NCBI GenBank assembly: GCA_037178625.1
Contig: CM074147.1
Span: 1,302,001-1,366,000, forward strand
Source: Skeletonema tropicum
Taxonomy: Eukaryota > Bacillariophyta > Thalassiosirophyceae > Thalassiosirales > Thalassiosiraceae
DNA length: 64,000 nucleotides
Direction: 5' to 3'
The translations under genes were made by a program, and so were the position numbers. This document shows positions 1-12,053 of this stretch, in pieces (position 1 is the first letter of the stretch; each line of letters starts with the position of its first letter). Under the pieces are notes generated by a model. The model worked only from the letters and a program-made list of their open reading frames with translations, searched no databases and had not been told where the DNA came from.

Positions 1-72
1 GAACCGCAGATTTCATGGTGTCGCTTACCCTTGTTTCCCTTTGTCCCACCTCTCTCTTTCTGCATCACACAG

Positions 73-894
73 ATGGTTCGCATGTCAGTTCTCGCCGATT
101 GTTTAAAGACAATCACCAACGCCGAAAAGCGCGGAAAGAGGCAGGTCCTCATCCGTCCTTCATCCAAGGTTATTGTCAAGTTTTTGCTATGTATGCAGCA
201 ACATGGTGAGTGTCTGCTTGTCAACTGATTGCGTACTTGTAGGTTGTCGTGCCCAGTGTTTTGTGGAATATAGATCAAGTGCACGTTTCTTGATGTATGG
301 CTTGATTGAATAGTGGACACATCAAGTGCACACATCACCATCATCATCCAACACATAAGATGCACTACCGGGAGAGAGAATCCACGGGTTCGCCTGTATA
401 CAACTAGATTGGCAGCGCACCCTCTATTTATAGAGGAGTTTTTGCCTGCAATGACCCAATTTCTCAACTCCACTCCCAAGATAAGATCAAGACCTTTTGT
501 GTCTTGAAGCAGATTACATACACTCACGGCATTGGATGTTTCTTCTGAAAATGATTCGCCTTTCAATCTGTTACATTTCCAAACACATTGCACTAACACA
601 CCATCTATTGTCTTTCTCTCCCCTTGATATATAGGATACATTGGTGAATTCGAAATCGTCGATGATCACCGCTCCCAAAAGATCGTAGTCGAACTCAACG
701 GCCGCCTCAACAAGTGCGGAGTCATCTCCCCCCGTTTCGACGTCCCAGTAAACGAAGTGGAAAAGTGGATTGTGAACCTTTTGCCCTCACGTCAATTCGG
801 ACACATAGTCTTGAGTACTACATATGGTATTATGACACATGAAGAGGCCAAGAGGAAGAAGACTGGTGGGAAGGTTTTGGGATTCTTTTATTAA
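73..894 (+). CDS. RPS15A: 40S ribosomal protein uS8 (RPS15A/RPS22)
   Basis: Small-subunit ribosomal protein that binds 18S rRNA in the cytosolic ribosome. There are two exons: 73-205, then a GTGAGT...ATAG intron (206-634), then 635-894, joined in phase 1. The joined protein is 130 aa, the usual eukaryotic length. It opens [19 protein letters not shown], contains [18 protein letters not shown] at the exon junction, and ends GGKVLGFFY, all hallmarks of the family. The ATG at 73 directly follows a pyrimidine-rich stretch ending CACACAG, so a 5'UTR intron may end at position 72; that is inference. The 429-nt intron is longer than most others in the window. I see no lesion. Confidence 0.97.
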
Positions 895-1104
895 TGCTGG
901 CATTTGTTTGTAGTAGTAATAGAAGGCCTGATAATAATAATTAATAACAAAAAGAGCTTGTTTGTGATTGTATTTGATATAGTAGAAGGTTAGGGTTTTA
1001 GTTTGTGATGGTTTGGTTTGTGAGCATGTCTCTGAATAGATGCCCCCAACTCAGAGTTGACAGTAACTCCAGGCTAGTATTACACTCAGTGTGAGTCTTC
1101 GGTC

Positions 1105-2084
1105 TTATCTTAACTCTAGGAAAGGAAGCACATTCTTGATCACCATGTCTGCTCCACATGTAATGCGTCTCTCTTTCCTTGCACTTTCAGCATCAACCTT
1201 GGCCTTTTTTGGTCGTCCCTCCGCAGAACTCTCCTCTTTTTCATTAAGTTTGGCTTTCCACAGAGCTAGTTCCAGCAGAGTAGTTCCCTCCTTGACATAT
1301 CTGCTAGTGTTCAGCTTTGTAATGATCGATTTTGTCGAGGACTGATTCCATCCATTGTCGTATTACATTAGACTTTTCAAACGTAGGTGTGTTGGGGAGA
1401 ACCCTATTTATTCGATTGATTTCTGCAAGCATATTAGTCCTCCAACTCTCCATGTGTAACGATGCTAATAGTCTTGTGGATCCCCCCAACAAGATCAACT
1501 GTTGATATACTGAGAACATTTCTCAAACTGACTGAATCTCTGCCGCCTATCATCAAATAATGGAAACAGATCTCTCTTTAGTGGGATGGCTACGTGTCGA
1601 AGGCGCTCACAGCCAGAGAATGCACTTAGTCCGATTGTTGCCAGTCGCTCCGACAACTCGATATCTATCAGTCGTTGGCATAGCTCAAATGCATATGTTC
1701 CTAACGGTGACGATCGAAGGGAGCTTGATATGCGTTAGAGAGGTGCAATGGGCAAATGCGCTTGCACCAATTGTTTCCAGATTGTCACCGAACACTACAT
1801 CCGCTAGATTTTCACATTCATAAAATGCAAAAGCACCGATTTCAGCTACAGATTTGAGATTTATCTTTGGCAAAGATGCTGCAATTGTAGAAAGCAAACA
1901 TCCCAACTTTTCTAATACCATCGTGAAACTCCACTTTCACCAAACCCTCGCAATGTAAGAACGCCCTTTCCTCAACCTCATCGACGGATTTATCGATGAT
2001 GACATAAGTGACATGCTGAGGAGCTCGGCCTCCTCTGTACACAAAAATATCTCCACCATTATCCTCGTCTGCGTGGTCCACCAT
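1105..2084 (-). pseudogene. BspA-type LRR (LRR_5) paralog 1, decayed
   Basis: Minus-strand relic of the LRR family that recurs across this window. It starts with ATG at 2084 (MVDHADEDNGGDIFVYRGG) and keeps the family's repeats (residues like AFYECENLADVVFGD), the C-terminal helical segment (SLHMESWRTNMLAEINRINR) and a terminal block resembling ITCGADIVIKNVLPFL. The frame shifts several times (near 1900, 1690, 1540 and 1310) and the last residues differ (FLELR before the stop at 1105). With this many breaks it is a pseudogene rather than one sequencing error. No function remains to assign. Confidence 0.85.
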
Positions 2085-2249
2085 GATAATTTATGATAGA
2101 GGAGAATGGCTACTGATGGCTAGCTACGTCCTTACAATGGTGCTCTTCTAACAAAGCCCGCAGCCGAACTAATTCCTTACGTTAAAAATCGAGAATGTTG
2201 GCCCCAAAAATTCTTCTCATCTCAGCTCTAATAGACAGAGAGTTAGGCA

Positions 2250-3151
2250 AGCTCATCTATGCTTACTTTGAAGTGGAGGCAATCGTCGGCCGTAGAAATA
2301 GCAAGCGGTCACGAAGAGTTCTTTATATCGATTGATCCAATCTCTCGTCAGGTCAAAGTATCCCACTTGACGGCAATACGAAAACACCGGCTACTCCCAA
2401 CGGTGTTACATCATGTTACATCGGATTCAATTCCATCCTTGAAGCCAGTGTGGTGATGCAGTTACAGATCACAGCAGATATGACAAGAGATGATTTCTGC
2501 TTTCCCTACTCGTGAGAAACCTATGTTATGCAAGAAATATTGAGTGTATGCAATTTTATGGTCTAGATCATATCGTCGACGCTGAGTGCCAAGGAGAAGA
2601 CATCTCTCAGCTCCTCAACGCGTTTAGTAGAAATCTATTTAATTGTACCAAGAAGCTGATTGATTTGGATGCTGTTATTTCTGGCAGTGTAGAGGTACAA
2701 GGTGATGGCTTTTTCAGCGAAGGTGTTGAATGTCACACTTATTACAATGTTCAAGTGATGCGAGCACTCACCCAAACAGTATTGCAAAGAAAAGGTGAGT
2801 TGAAGCGGCGACGTCTCAGCATGAAAGGTCCACATGCCGATGAGTACCTCGGCCAACAAAGAGAAATTTAAGATGTTGCCAAAGAATTCTTTCAAGCAGT
2901 CGTGTCAGCAAGAGGAAAGTTGAAATTTCTGGATATTCATAAACAGATGATAGTGCGGCAGATCTTGGTCCAAGGGAATACTTAATTTTCTACTCTATGT
3001 CGCTGAGGAACAACTAAATGCAGCTACTTCTAATGATGAGTATGCACCGTCCAAGCTTGAATATCTATGGTTGAATCTTCATATGACCTACTTATGGCCA
3101 CGGGCAATGACAAATCCATTTTATGAGCAACCTGAGCATCAGCATCTTTGA
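2250..3151 (+). pseudogene. unidentified coding relic
   Basis: This plus-strand stretch has protein-like reading segments but no intact gene. One frame reads through 2512-2871 (ECMQFYGLDHIVDAECQGED...), passes a TAA, and continues in frame to about 2983 (AKEFFQAVVSARGKLKFLD). A one-base shift then leads into GILNFLLYVAEEQLNAATSN and EYLWLNLHMTYLWPRAMTNP, ending with TGA at 3151. No ATG start or intron structure is evident and I do not recognise the family. A gene with unrecognised introns is the alternative. Confidence 0.3.
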
Positions 3152-3272
3152 TGCATTCAATGCAAAAATCTGATTTTAACTACTCATGGATACGAGCTTA
3201 AGATGCTCTAGGGTGGGGGCAAATTGACGATACGATGAATCGATGCAGTGCTACACCAAAAGTGCATCTGAA

Positions 3273-6200
3273 TCATCCATCTCTTCCGTCAATCCGTTTC
3301 TTTGTATCTTCAGCTTTGTTGTATGGCCAGCCTTGCTTTGTCATTTCATTGTGCCATTTTGAAAAGAGAGGCCCAAACCGATCATATTGATGAACCTTTT
3401 TGAGTGAACGACGGCAGTTATATGAAAACATGTGAAGGCGAGAAACTTAGGTTGAGATACCGATACTAATAATACATTCAATGTGGCATTGGCAAATCAA
3501 CTACAGACTCACCTGTGCAGAGGGGCTTCCATCTTCATTGGTGATCATCCCTGTGCTGGTATCAATGAGATTGTACTTACGAGGTAGCCACTCCTTCCAA
3601 TCATTGTCTTTGACAAATAATTGCCCGATGCCAACGCCCGCATCTTCAGCTTCCGTTGTTGCATTCTCAAATATGAGCGATGCTTCGAATCCCACCACAT
3701 GGATAGGACCCTGTCGATGTGGGATGCTCACTGCATTCTTGAACCGGTTCGCGTAATACAAATAGTTGTGAATTGATTGATCATCGCCTCTATTATCAAA
3801 ACGGCAATTCTCTCTCTCCATCCAATACTTGAACTCTTCCTCCATGACATCGATGTAGTCCAGAATACCCTCTCTTGAACCCATCACACTTCCACTGCAT
3901 AGCATGGGTTTCTTCCCTAACTTGTGCTCCCTACAAGTAGAGACTGGCCAATCTGCAAGCCAGTGCTCTGTGGTCTGATCAGGATGCTCTTCAAACACCA
4001 TCAATGGATGAACTTGATTCTTTTCTACGGCAGTCACAAACGGATCTCGTTGGAAGAATGCATCCCTAACGTCTGTCAACATCACACCATCAGTACAAGA
4101 TGGACAGTCTTTTAACCAATCTCTGTAGTACAGAAATCGCGCCCACGTAATCTTGTAATCAGGGTATTCCTTGGGACATTTCCACTCGCCGCTCTTGTCC
4201 ATGTCTATTGGAACCCCTTTCTCGCCAATCGCACCATCGTATGTGCATTTGTCTGCCTTTTCCACATATTTCATGGTCACATTTTGTTCCGATAGATAAG
4301 AAACAACATCCGAAGGGGCATCTTTGGCGATTGCAAGTATGATGTGACCTGAAAATCCTGTTGCACGTAGTGATCCGACAAATCCTTCATACACAGAACG
4401 CGAATATCCGCTTGCTAATCCCAACACAGCAGACTTTGACGATTCCCAATGTGATTTGGAGCTGGTCAGCGAATTTTGTTGTTGTTTCTCATCGTACTTC
4501 TTCGTATATACAGCTTTGTTGTATGGCCAGCCTTGCTTTGTCATTTCATTGTGCCATTTTGAAAAGAGAGGCCCAAACCGATCAAATTGGTGAACCTTTT
4601 TGAGTGAACGACGGCAGTTATATGAAAACATGTGAAGTCGAGAAACTTAGGTTGTGATACCGATACTAATAATACATGCAATGTGGCATTGGCAAATCAA
4701 CTACTGACTCACCTGTGCAGAGGGGCTTCCATCTTCATTGGTGATCATCCCTGTGTTTTTGTCAGTGAGACCATACTTACGAGGTAGCCACTCCTTCCAA
4801 TCATTGTCTTTGACAAATAATTGCCCGATGCCAACGCCCACATCTTCAGCTTCCGTTGTTGCATTCTCAAATATGAGCGATGCTTCGAATCCCACCACAT
4901 GGATAGGACCCTGCCGATGTGGGATGCTCACTGCATTCTTGAACCGGTTCGCGTAATACAAATAGTTGTGAATTGATTGATCATCGCCTCTATTATCAAA
5001 ACGGCAATTCTCTCTCTCCATCCAATACTTGAACTCTTCCTCCATGACATCGATGTAGTCCAGAATACCCTCTCTTGAACCCATCACACTTCCACTGCAT
5101 AGCATGGGTTTCTTCCCTAACTTGTGCTCCCTACAAGTAGAGACTGGCCAATCTGCAAGCCAGTGCTCTGTGGTCTGATCAGGATGCTCTTCAAACACCA
5201 TCAATGGATGAACTTGATTCTTCTCTACGGCAGTCACAAACGGATCTCGTTGGAAGAATGCATCCCTAACGTCTGTCAACATCACACCATCAGTACAAGA
5301 TGGACAGTCTTTCAACCAATCTCTGTAGTAAAGAAACCGCGCCCACGTAATCTTGTAATCAGGGTATTCCTTGGGACATTTCCACTCGCCACTCTTGTCC
5401 ATGTCTATTGGAACCCCTTTCTCGCCAATCGCACCATCGTATGTGCATTTGTCTGCCTTTTCCACATATTTCATGGTCACATTTTGTTCCGATAGATAAG
5501 AAACAACATCCGAAGGGGCATCTTTGGCGATTGCAAGTATGATGTGACCTGAAAATCCTGTTGCACGTAGTGATCCGACAAATCCTTCATACACAGAACG
5601 CGGATATCCGCTTGCTAATCCCAACACAGCAGACTTTGACGATTCCCAATGTGATTTGGAGCTGGTCAGCGAATTTTGTTGTTTTTTCTCAACAGGCTTC
5701 TCAACAGGCTTGGGTCCGGAATTCGCCTTGATACTCTTTTGGGCAGCTTGTTCGTTATCTTTTGTGACCATGTCTCGCCACAAACTATGCCTTTGGCGTC
5801 GTGCTTCTCCCTCCAAATAGTAGATCGGTTTTGAAGTACCTGGAATACTTTCAAAGCTCTTTTCTGCATCTTCAGTGTGGTTCCCTTCGGCACAAGTGAC
5901 TGCCAACAGCAGGTCACCACTATCGTGAAGATCTCTCAAGGGCTTTTTAAACGCCTTCTTGTCGGGGTGCCCATAAGTGAAATATTTGTGTCTTATCTCT
6001 TCGACTGACATGAAAAAGTTGTGGAAATGATAAGCAGTGGGCGATCTCCATTTATCTTTCTTCGTTACAGGATTTCCTCCTCCTATTTCTACTCTGATCT
6101 CGCTCGGGAGCCATAAAGGATATTGACCTGCCATGCCCATAGGAGTCAAAACTTTTGCCTCATAGTTAGAATAATCCGCGTGATGGCCGTAGCCACTCTT

Positions 6201-7442
6201 TCTAGTACCATGTGAATCCCAATTATCTCGCTTCGTTGGTGGGTGCAGCTTTGTATCTCCTATCTGATCTACACACTCCCCCAACACAGCATCTGTAAAA
6301 AATAAGCATCAGAGATTAGAAACATAAAAGATGTCTCAACAAGAAATCTTCAAGCTCACAGCATTCAAATATGACTAACCTGGATGAAACCACCTCCTTG
6401 TCCTCCAGGCACACTCAGGGCTTGACTCGAAAATAATTGTAGACGCAACCACCTTCGGTTTCTTGCAGCTCTGCCCAGGTCGAAATTCAGGAACATCACA
6501 AATTTGCAATGCCCGAAGAAAGTCCCTGGAGTATGTCTCATCGAGATCCCCAATAATAGCAATGTCATCGGGTCTCATGCCATTGAATTTCCATCGATAT
6601 ACATGTCCCTCCCGTTGAAACCCTTCCACTGTCATTGCGACATAATAACGAATCTTCTGTGACATTACATAGTAATCCACTGACACTTTTGTTTTGGGAC
6701 CAAATAATTGATGCATCCAATGCAATTGTTTCGATGCATCCTCAGACCCAAAAAATCTCCACTTTTTGGGGGTAAAATTGTGTGTAGCATTGCTTTCAAT
6801 AAGAGATACTGTGTGGTAAATATTGTATTGTTCCATACTTGTGGCCTTGATTACTTCCTCTGAATCACCAGATACCATTGCTCCGTAGAAGAGACGTCTG
6901 CGCCTAGGTAGGTGGCGTCGTAGCATTATAAGGGAAACCAAAGCCGTAGGAGGCGCATCGGTTCTTCTCTACTTCTACATCGATATCCGAATCGTCCAAC
7001 AATTTGCGCTGGAGGGGTGACCAGGAGAGGGAAGGATCAAATATGTGACTCTTTGGGATTTTTACTTGATGGCTATTTGCACCGAAGAAGAATTTTCCGT
7101 GAGGGAAAGAAATTTGTTTCAATTTGTTCATATCTAGTAACGAAAGGGTAAAAGAATTTATGATTATGAAAAGGGGTCAGTTAGATGATTAGAAACTGGG
7201 AAAATTGACTTGACATGCAAGCAAGATTTCTACACTCACTTACCAGAATTTGATTTTGTGGGTGCGGAGGCTTGTTCATAATCTTTACTGACAAAATTGG
7301 TTTTTTGTTGGCCATCATTCGGTGTAGGGTGGGAGATTTCCAATGTCAACTTTTTGTTTTGGGAGGTGGCTATCGAAGTCGTAGTAAACTTTGGCCATGT
7401 AACAGAAATGTATGGCCAACAATGCTGCAACTAGACGACCAT
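3273..7442 (-). CDS. GT17-like glycosyltransferase fused to two tandem copies of a second GT-like domain
   Basis: Probable Golgi glycosyltransferase, about 1,240 aa. Exons on the minus strand, downstream to upstream, are 3273-3395, 3513-4595, 4713-6292, 6380 to about 6905, about 6905-7133, and 7244 upward. Introns with clear boundaries are 3396-3512, 4596-4712 (each GTGAGT..AAAAAG, phase 0), 6293-6379 (GTTAGT..TTTTTTACAG) and 7134-7243 (GTAAGT..ACTAG). The N-terminal part resembles GT17 (GnT-III-like) proteins: YGFGFPYNATT, RRRLFYGAMVSGD, the acidic motif DDIAIIGDLDETYS, and RRWFHPDAVLGECVDQIGD across a splice. The C-terminal part carries a module with a DxD-like motif (MLTDVRDAFFQRDPF), present twice because of an internal 1,200-bp duplication. 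Oddities: the frame shifts by one base near 6905, and the only upstream ATG in frame (7442) is followed after two codons by TAG. The 5' end is therefore unresolved, and the gene may be damaged or have an unseen first exon. The donor and acceptor specificity is unknown. Confidence 0.75.
3311..5690. repeat. 1,200-bp direct tandem duplication inside the glycosyltransferase gene
   Basis: Positions 3311-4490 and 4511-5690 are nearly identical in the same orientation with a period of exactly 1,200 bp; for example CAGCTTTGTTGTATGGCCAG occurs at 3311 and 4511. The unit holds the short C-terminal exon, one intron and the whole second GT-like domain. In copy A the short exon ends in its own stop codon. 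In copy B it reads on into copy A's domain, so the duplication adds a domain in frame rather than making a second gene. The sparse differences indicate a recent event. Confidence 0.95.
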
Positions 7443-8758
7443 AGTTGAGTCGGTTTAGGGGAGCCACTCTCCGAGGCATTTTGATCTTATGGTTGAGTTA
7501 GGTTTTGTGGAATAGACATAGATCGCTTTGAGATATCTAATCTGATTAACTTTGTATTTATTTGGTGTATCTAGAGCATATTTATGGGCGTGAGGGGCTG
7601 CACCGGCCGGCCGGCCCGCGTGGCGGTGCGTCTTGGAGGTGGATGGATACAAAGTGCGAAGGTTGAAAGAGAAAGATCCAGCCGGCCAGAGCGAGCGACA
7701 AAAACCAAAAACGATAAAGACGAGATGGTATGTACCGCTCAGACACGAAACCAACGAGCTACATAGCTTGTGATGCGCGAGTACCGCTGCAACATTCTCA
7801 CACACACGTCACAAGACGCTTCTGACGAAGTGAATACTTAAGTAGTAGTTGGTATCTTCAAAGAAATGAGGATTGAACATATATCGGGAGTACATTTGCT
7901 GCTGCGTCGTTGACCATTTTTGCCACTGCGCTGAAGAAATAAATGATGGATTTGATTTGAAGAAACGCAATGTATGCGCTTGCTAGAGATATCAATTTGG
8001 AGGATATTACGTCATCGAAACACGACTTTGAGACAACACATTCTGGGAATATCTCTGCATTGAGGATGCCCATTATTTAAACGGAGAAAGTCACGATCAG
8101 ACTGACTGACTGAAGTAAGCGTTGACGTAGGTGACTGGTGAAGACATAGCTATTGCTATTGTCTCATGTACCATACTAAGTACAATAGGAATCATTATTT
8201 TTTCTTCCGTCCCTTTTCCGCTTCAACACCACGTCGCTTGCAGTTCCAGTTCACCTACAATACTTCAGGCGGGCTGTAGCTTGAATCACGTGGTGTGGTC
8301 GTCGTCGTATGTAAGACCTATCTATGACCTCAAGCTCCCGAAGTTCATGGAATGGAACAAACAAGATTCAATGAAATGGAACACCTAAGTAAGTACATTA
8401 TTTTAAGTACCTCTAGGTACCTCTCTCCAAACTCTTGACTGCATGCAAATGCAACCGGCACCGGTTCCCGGGTTCACGTGCGGCACCCAAGAACCAGTAG
8501 CTTAAGGATGACCCAATTTCAAGTTTAGTACAATAAGAAGAAATACTTAGTACGCATGCAGGTCCACGCACGCACGCCACTCCCACGCCATCTCTCTAGC
8601 AACTACAATATGTTGTATTCATCTTGTTGTCATTACACATCTTCTAGTCTGTGTACAATCACCACGTCGCTTGTACTTCCAGTTCACCTACGATACAATA
8701 CTTATCAGACAGGGCTGGCTTGTCTGAAAAAGGTTAACAATAGCATAGTCATAGTAAC
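7443..8758. other. intergenic region without an intact gene
   Basis: I see no supportable gene here. The region contains the RNI-gene fragment listed at 7943-8040, a GC-rich patch near 7600-7640 (GGCCGGCCGGCC) and pyrimidine-rich stretches. A short similar phrase (CACGTCGCTTG followed by CAGTTCACCTACAATAC-like sequence) occurs near 8230 and again near 8663, pointing to local duplication upstream of the membrane-protein gene. Confidence 0.6.
7943..8040 (+). pseudogene. fragment of an RNI-type LRR gene (5' end)
   Basis: This stretch matches the start of the intact gene at 12054 in nucleotide order: ATGATGGAT..., then GCGCTTGC(T/C)AGAGATATCA, TTGGAGGATAT(T/C)ACGTCATCGAAA, then GACTTTGAGACAA. 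A block of about 20 nt is missing in the middle and an in-frame stop follows the start. The similarity extends upstream (a GTTGACCATT and GCTGAAGA match), so the copy included some 5' flank. Only about 100 bp survive. Confidence 0.7.
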
Positions 8759-10521
8759 ATGAGTCTCCGTAGTATTTCACTAACTCTATATCAGCGCCTC
8801 GCTGCCGCCGCTGGAAATTCCAACAAGACAACGATGGTCACAAGTAGCAGTGTTAGTAGCACAGTTCGCATCAGCAATGAAGATGAGAATAATGATGAAG
8901 AAAATACCCCTATCCGCAAAGAAGGTGGAGAAGATCCGAACAAAGACTTGCCTAGCGAGAGAGTGTTGCTTGAATTCATGCGCTTGGCAGGTGAGCCAAT
9001 TACATACATCGAGGCACGCGAGCTATGGAACGACATGAGGTCGACAAATAATGGTTCATTGCCACGATTTCAAGATATGATGATGGATTCAAGCATGCAT
9101 AGTTTGAGACGACTGTCCACGTCGAAGTCACTCGTGGGTGACACTGGACATTCTCTCAATTCAACTAGTCATCATACTTCGGCTGCTGCCGATGACGATG
9201 CACTGAACTCCGACTCCATCCTCCAAGAGAACGAGACACAGCCAAGAATTGATCAGGGAATCATGGAAACTTTGCTGCATATGACAGGTTCAGTACGTAA
9301 CCTGTCAGATGAAGAACTATCTTTGTTTTGTGAAGATTTAGCGTCTCAAATCAAAGCAGCCTATTCGATCAGGCATAGCTCTGACAGGAGTGAATTCAAA
9401 TTCTGCGTGGGCTCCCTTGTGTTTCTGTGGTCAGTTTCTCTTGCTACCATCGCAGCAAGTTTCTTCTTCCCAACTCATGCGGCGTTGGGTAAATTCTCAT
9501 CAGCGCTTCTCGTCGAGTCCTTCTCCCTGTTTGCCATCGAACTAGTTTGGGAATGCATCCTCTCGTGGGTAGTGCTGAAGTATAACTTGAAGATTAACTA
9601 CACCCGCAAGTTAGGCAATCTTGTGAAGGTAAGTTTCGCTCATCGTTTGGAAGTGACGTTTGTAATGAATGACCAGGATGCACATAAGCATATAACTGAC
9701 TCTCCCCCTTATTCTCTTTCCTTAGGTTCCAAAGTATTTCATTGGAGACTTCTTCCCAGCATACACGTCCAGTGCTGTCAGCTTAACATTTGCATTGGCC
9801 CTCAACCAGACACTCTTCACCCTGATGTTCTACCGTCGCTCAAGGGAGAGGTTTGCTGTGTGTGCGTACGTTTTCCTCAGCCAGGATAGACGCGAAGATC
9901 GTCCCAGATACATTGATCTTCCAAGTTACCGAGGATATCATGCGCTTTGCAGTCTATTTCCCATTCAAGTTACTAGTTGTCAATGCAGTTGGTTCGAAGG
10001 CTCTTATTTTCATCCCTATTGCAGTGAATAATATTGGGGATGGTTTGGCTGAGCCTGTAGGAGTGTACTGGGGTCGCCACAAGTACAGCACTACGGCACT
10101 TTATCACAAGGGCAAATTTTTCAAGGTAAGAATCCAGTACTAGCATAAGAACATCATTCGATCGCATAAATCTCGCTCATTGACATGTTGACTAACTTCG
10201 CCATTTGAAGTCCAAATTTACCAGAAGCTACGAGGGGGGTGCGTGTGTTCTCCTCACTACATTCATTATTGTTGCGGCCAACTACAATGCATTCAATCAG
10301 ACCCAATTCTGGATCACTTTCTCCATCTTACCATTCTTGATGACTTTGGCAGAGGTGAGTAAATCTGCTTCGTCTTCTTTGTATGTGTGCATATTGTTTG
10401 TCACACAATTGCTAACAATCATTCTATCCGTCCCCAGGCCAAAGCACCCCATACAAACGATGGGCCTTTCCTTGCATTGGTTGGATGTGGCTTTCTTTCA
10501 GCAGTCTTCCTTTTGCTTTGA
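8759..10521 (+). CDS. multi-span membrane protein, unknown function
   Basis: Five exons: 8759-9628, 9726-9850, 9885-10125, 10211-10354 and 10438-10521, giving 487 aa ending GFLSAVFLLL. The first ~210 residues are hydrophilic, Ser/Asp/Asn-rich and probably cytosolic. After that come about seven hydrophobic segments, including CVGSLVFLWSVSLATIAAS, SLFAIELVWECILSW, AVSLTFALALNQTLFTLMF, YFPFKLLVVNAVGSKALIF, VLLTTFIIVAAN and FWITFSILPFLM. Splice signals are canonical (GTAAGT..TTAG, GTAAGA..GAAG, GTGAGT..CCCAG) except for a 34-nt gap at 9851-9884 that must be removed to keep frame. I do not recognise the family; a channel or transporter-like role is only a guess. Confidence 0.8.
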
Positions 10522-10738
10522 AGCACCATTATCGTCGGAGAGAGGATGCAGGAGCATGATGTGAACCACGTTGGCATTGATAGCACTTAATATTCTAAGA
10601 ATGAATGTATGCTTTGAAACGTCCTCGGTGCTGACAAAATATCACTACCAGTCGCATAATTCCTTGTAATAGTTGCGGTGATTCAGGTGTAATTCACAGG
10701 CTAGAAACTTAGAACCCCCCATCTTGATTCTAGCTTTC

Positions 10739-11711
10739 TCATTCCAATTGCAGAAACGGAAGTACATTCTTGATCACTATATCAGCACCGCATGTAATGC
10801 GTCTTCCCTTCCTTGCACTGACGGTATCTATCTTGGCCTTCTTTGTTCTCCCCTCGCGCTTATCTTCTTTTTCAACGAGTTTGGCTTTCCAGAGAGCAAG
10901 CTCAAGTAACGTTATTGCCTCCTTGACATATCTGCAGTGATCTGCTTTGTAATGATGGATTCTGTCGAGGACTGATTCCATCCAATGTTGTATCATGTCA
11001 GTCTTTCGATAGCCATTTATATTGGGGAGAACACGATTGATATGATTGATTTCTGCAAGCATATCATTCCTCCAACTCTCCATGTGTAACGATGCAACAG
11101 ATTTGTGGATCCCCCCAACAAGATCAACTGTTGATAACTGATAACAGGAGTCAAACTGACTGAATCTCTGCCGCCTATCATCATATGCGAACAGATCTCT
11201 CTTCAGTGGGATGGCAATGCGTCGAAGGCGCGTACAGCCAGAGAATGCACTTAGTCCAATTATTTCAAGCCGCTCCGACATCTCAACATCTGTGAGGGCA
11301 CTACATTTAAAGAATACTTCTTCTTCGATGGTGACGATTGATAGGAGCTTGAGATGTTTCAATTTGCTACATCCTTGAAATGCGCCTTCTCGAATTATTT
11401 CCAGATCGTCACCAAACTCTACATCCGCCAGATTTACACAACCGAAAAATGCATCAGAACTAATTTCAACAGCCGATTTGAGATTTATGTGTGGCAAGGA
11501 TGAATAGGAGAAAGCACTCTTCCCAACTTTTCTGATCCCATCGTGCGTCCTGCACCTTCACCAAACGCTCACAAAATGAAAGTGCGAAGCGCTCAATTTC
11601 ATTGACTGACTTATCGATGATGACGTGAGTGACATGCTCAGGAGCTCGACCTCCCCTGTACAAATAAATATCCTCTTCGTCGGCGTTATCATCTTCTGCG
11701 TGGTCCGCCAT
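10739..11711 (-). pseudogene. BspA-type LRR paralog 2, single frameshift
   Basis: The gene starts with ATG at 11711 (MADHAEDDNADEEDIYLYRGG) and ends KNVLPFLQLE at 10739, full length for the family (~325 aa). One extra base near 11551, in the stretch coding VKVxxHDGI, shifts the frame between the first and second LRR units. Everything downstream is intact: five or so 23-residue repeats, the SLHMESWRNDMLAEINHINR domain, a basic RTKKAKIDTVSARKGRR tail and the terminal motif. It is divergently paired with the gene at 12054, 342 bp away. It is either a young pseudogene or a single-base assembly error. Confidence 0.85.
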
Positions 11712-12053
11712 GATTTGTTAGGCTGACGATGATTGCCTGCACTGCGGAAAATAAAAATTGTATCTATTGTGTGAATCTGCCTGAGGGCCTCTGTGGACTG
11801 GACTGTGGACTGTGGAATTGAGGAACTGGCATGCAGAAGCAAGGAGGGGGCGGATGGAGGCGATGACAAATTCGTACCTATTCCTACGTCTGACGATTTG
11901 AAGTTTAACTTGTTTTTTTGCCTTAAAATTTGAAATGAAAATCACTGCGGTCTCTCCTGTCCGTGGGTCATCATTGCTTGGTATCGGAGAAATAGCGGTG
12001 GAACATTCTACATAGAAGTGTTGAGAGCGCTGACCATTGGCTGAAGATAAGAC
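11712..12053. other. 342-bp intergenic region between divergent LRR genes
   Basis: This separates the divergent starts at 11711 (minus) and 12054 (plus), so it should hold both promoters. I see no ORF. The last ~100 bp resemble the sequence upstream of the relic at 7943. Confidence 0.5.

Noticed and set aside
7584..7805. ORFs on both strands upstream of the glycosyltransferase
   Set aside because: The composition is driven by a GC-rich patch, with no family match and no splice context.
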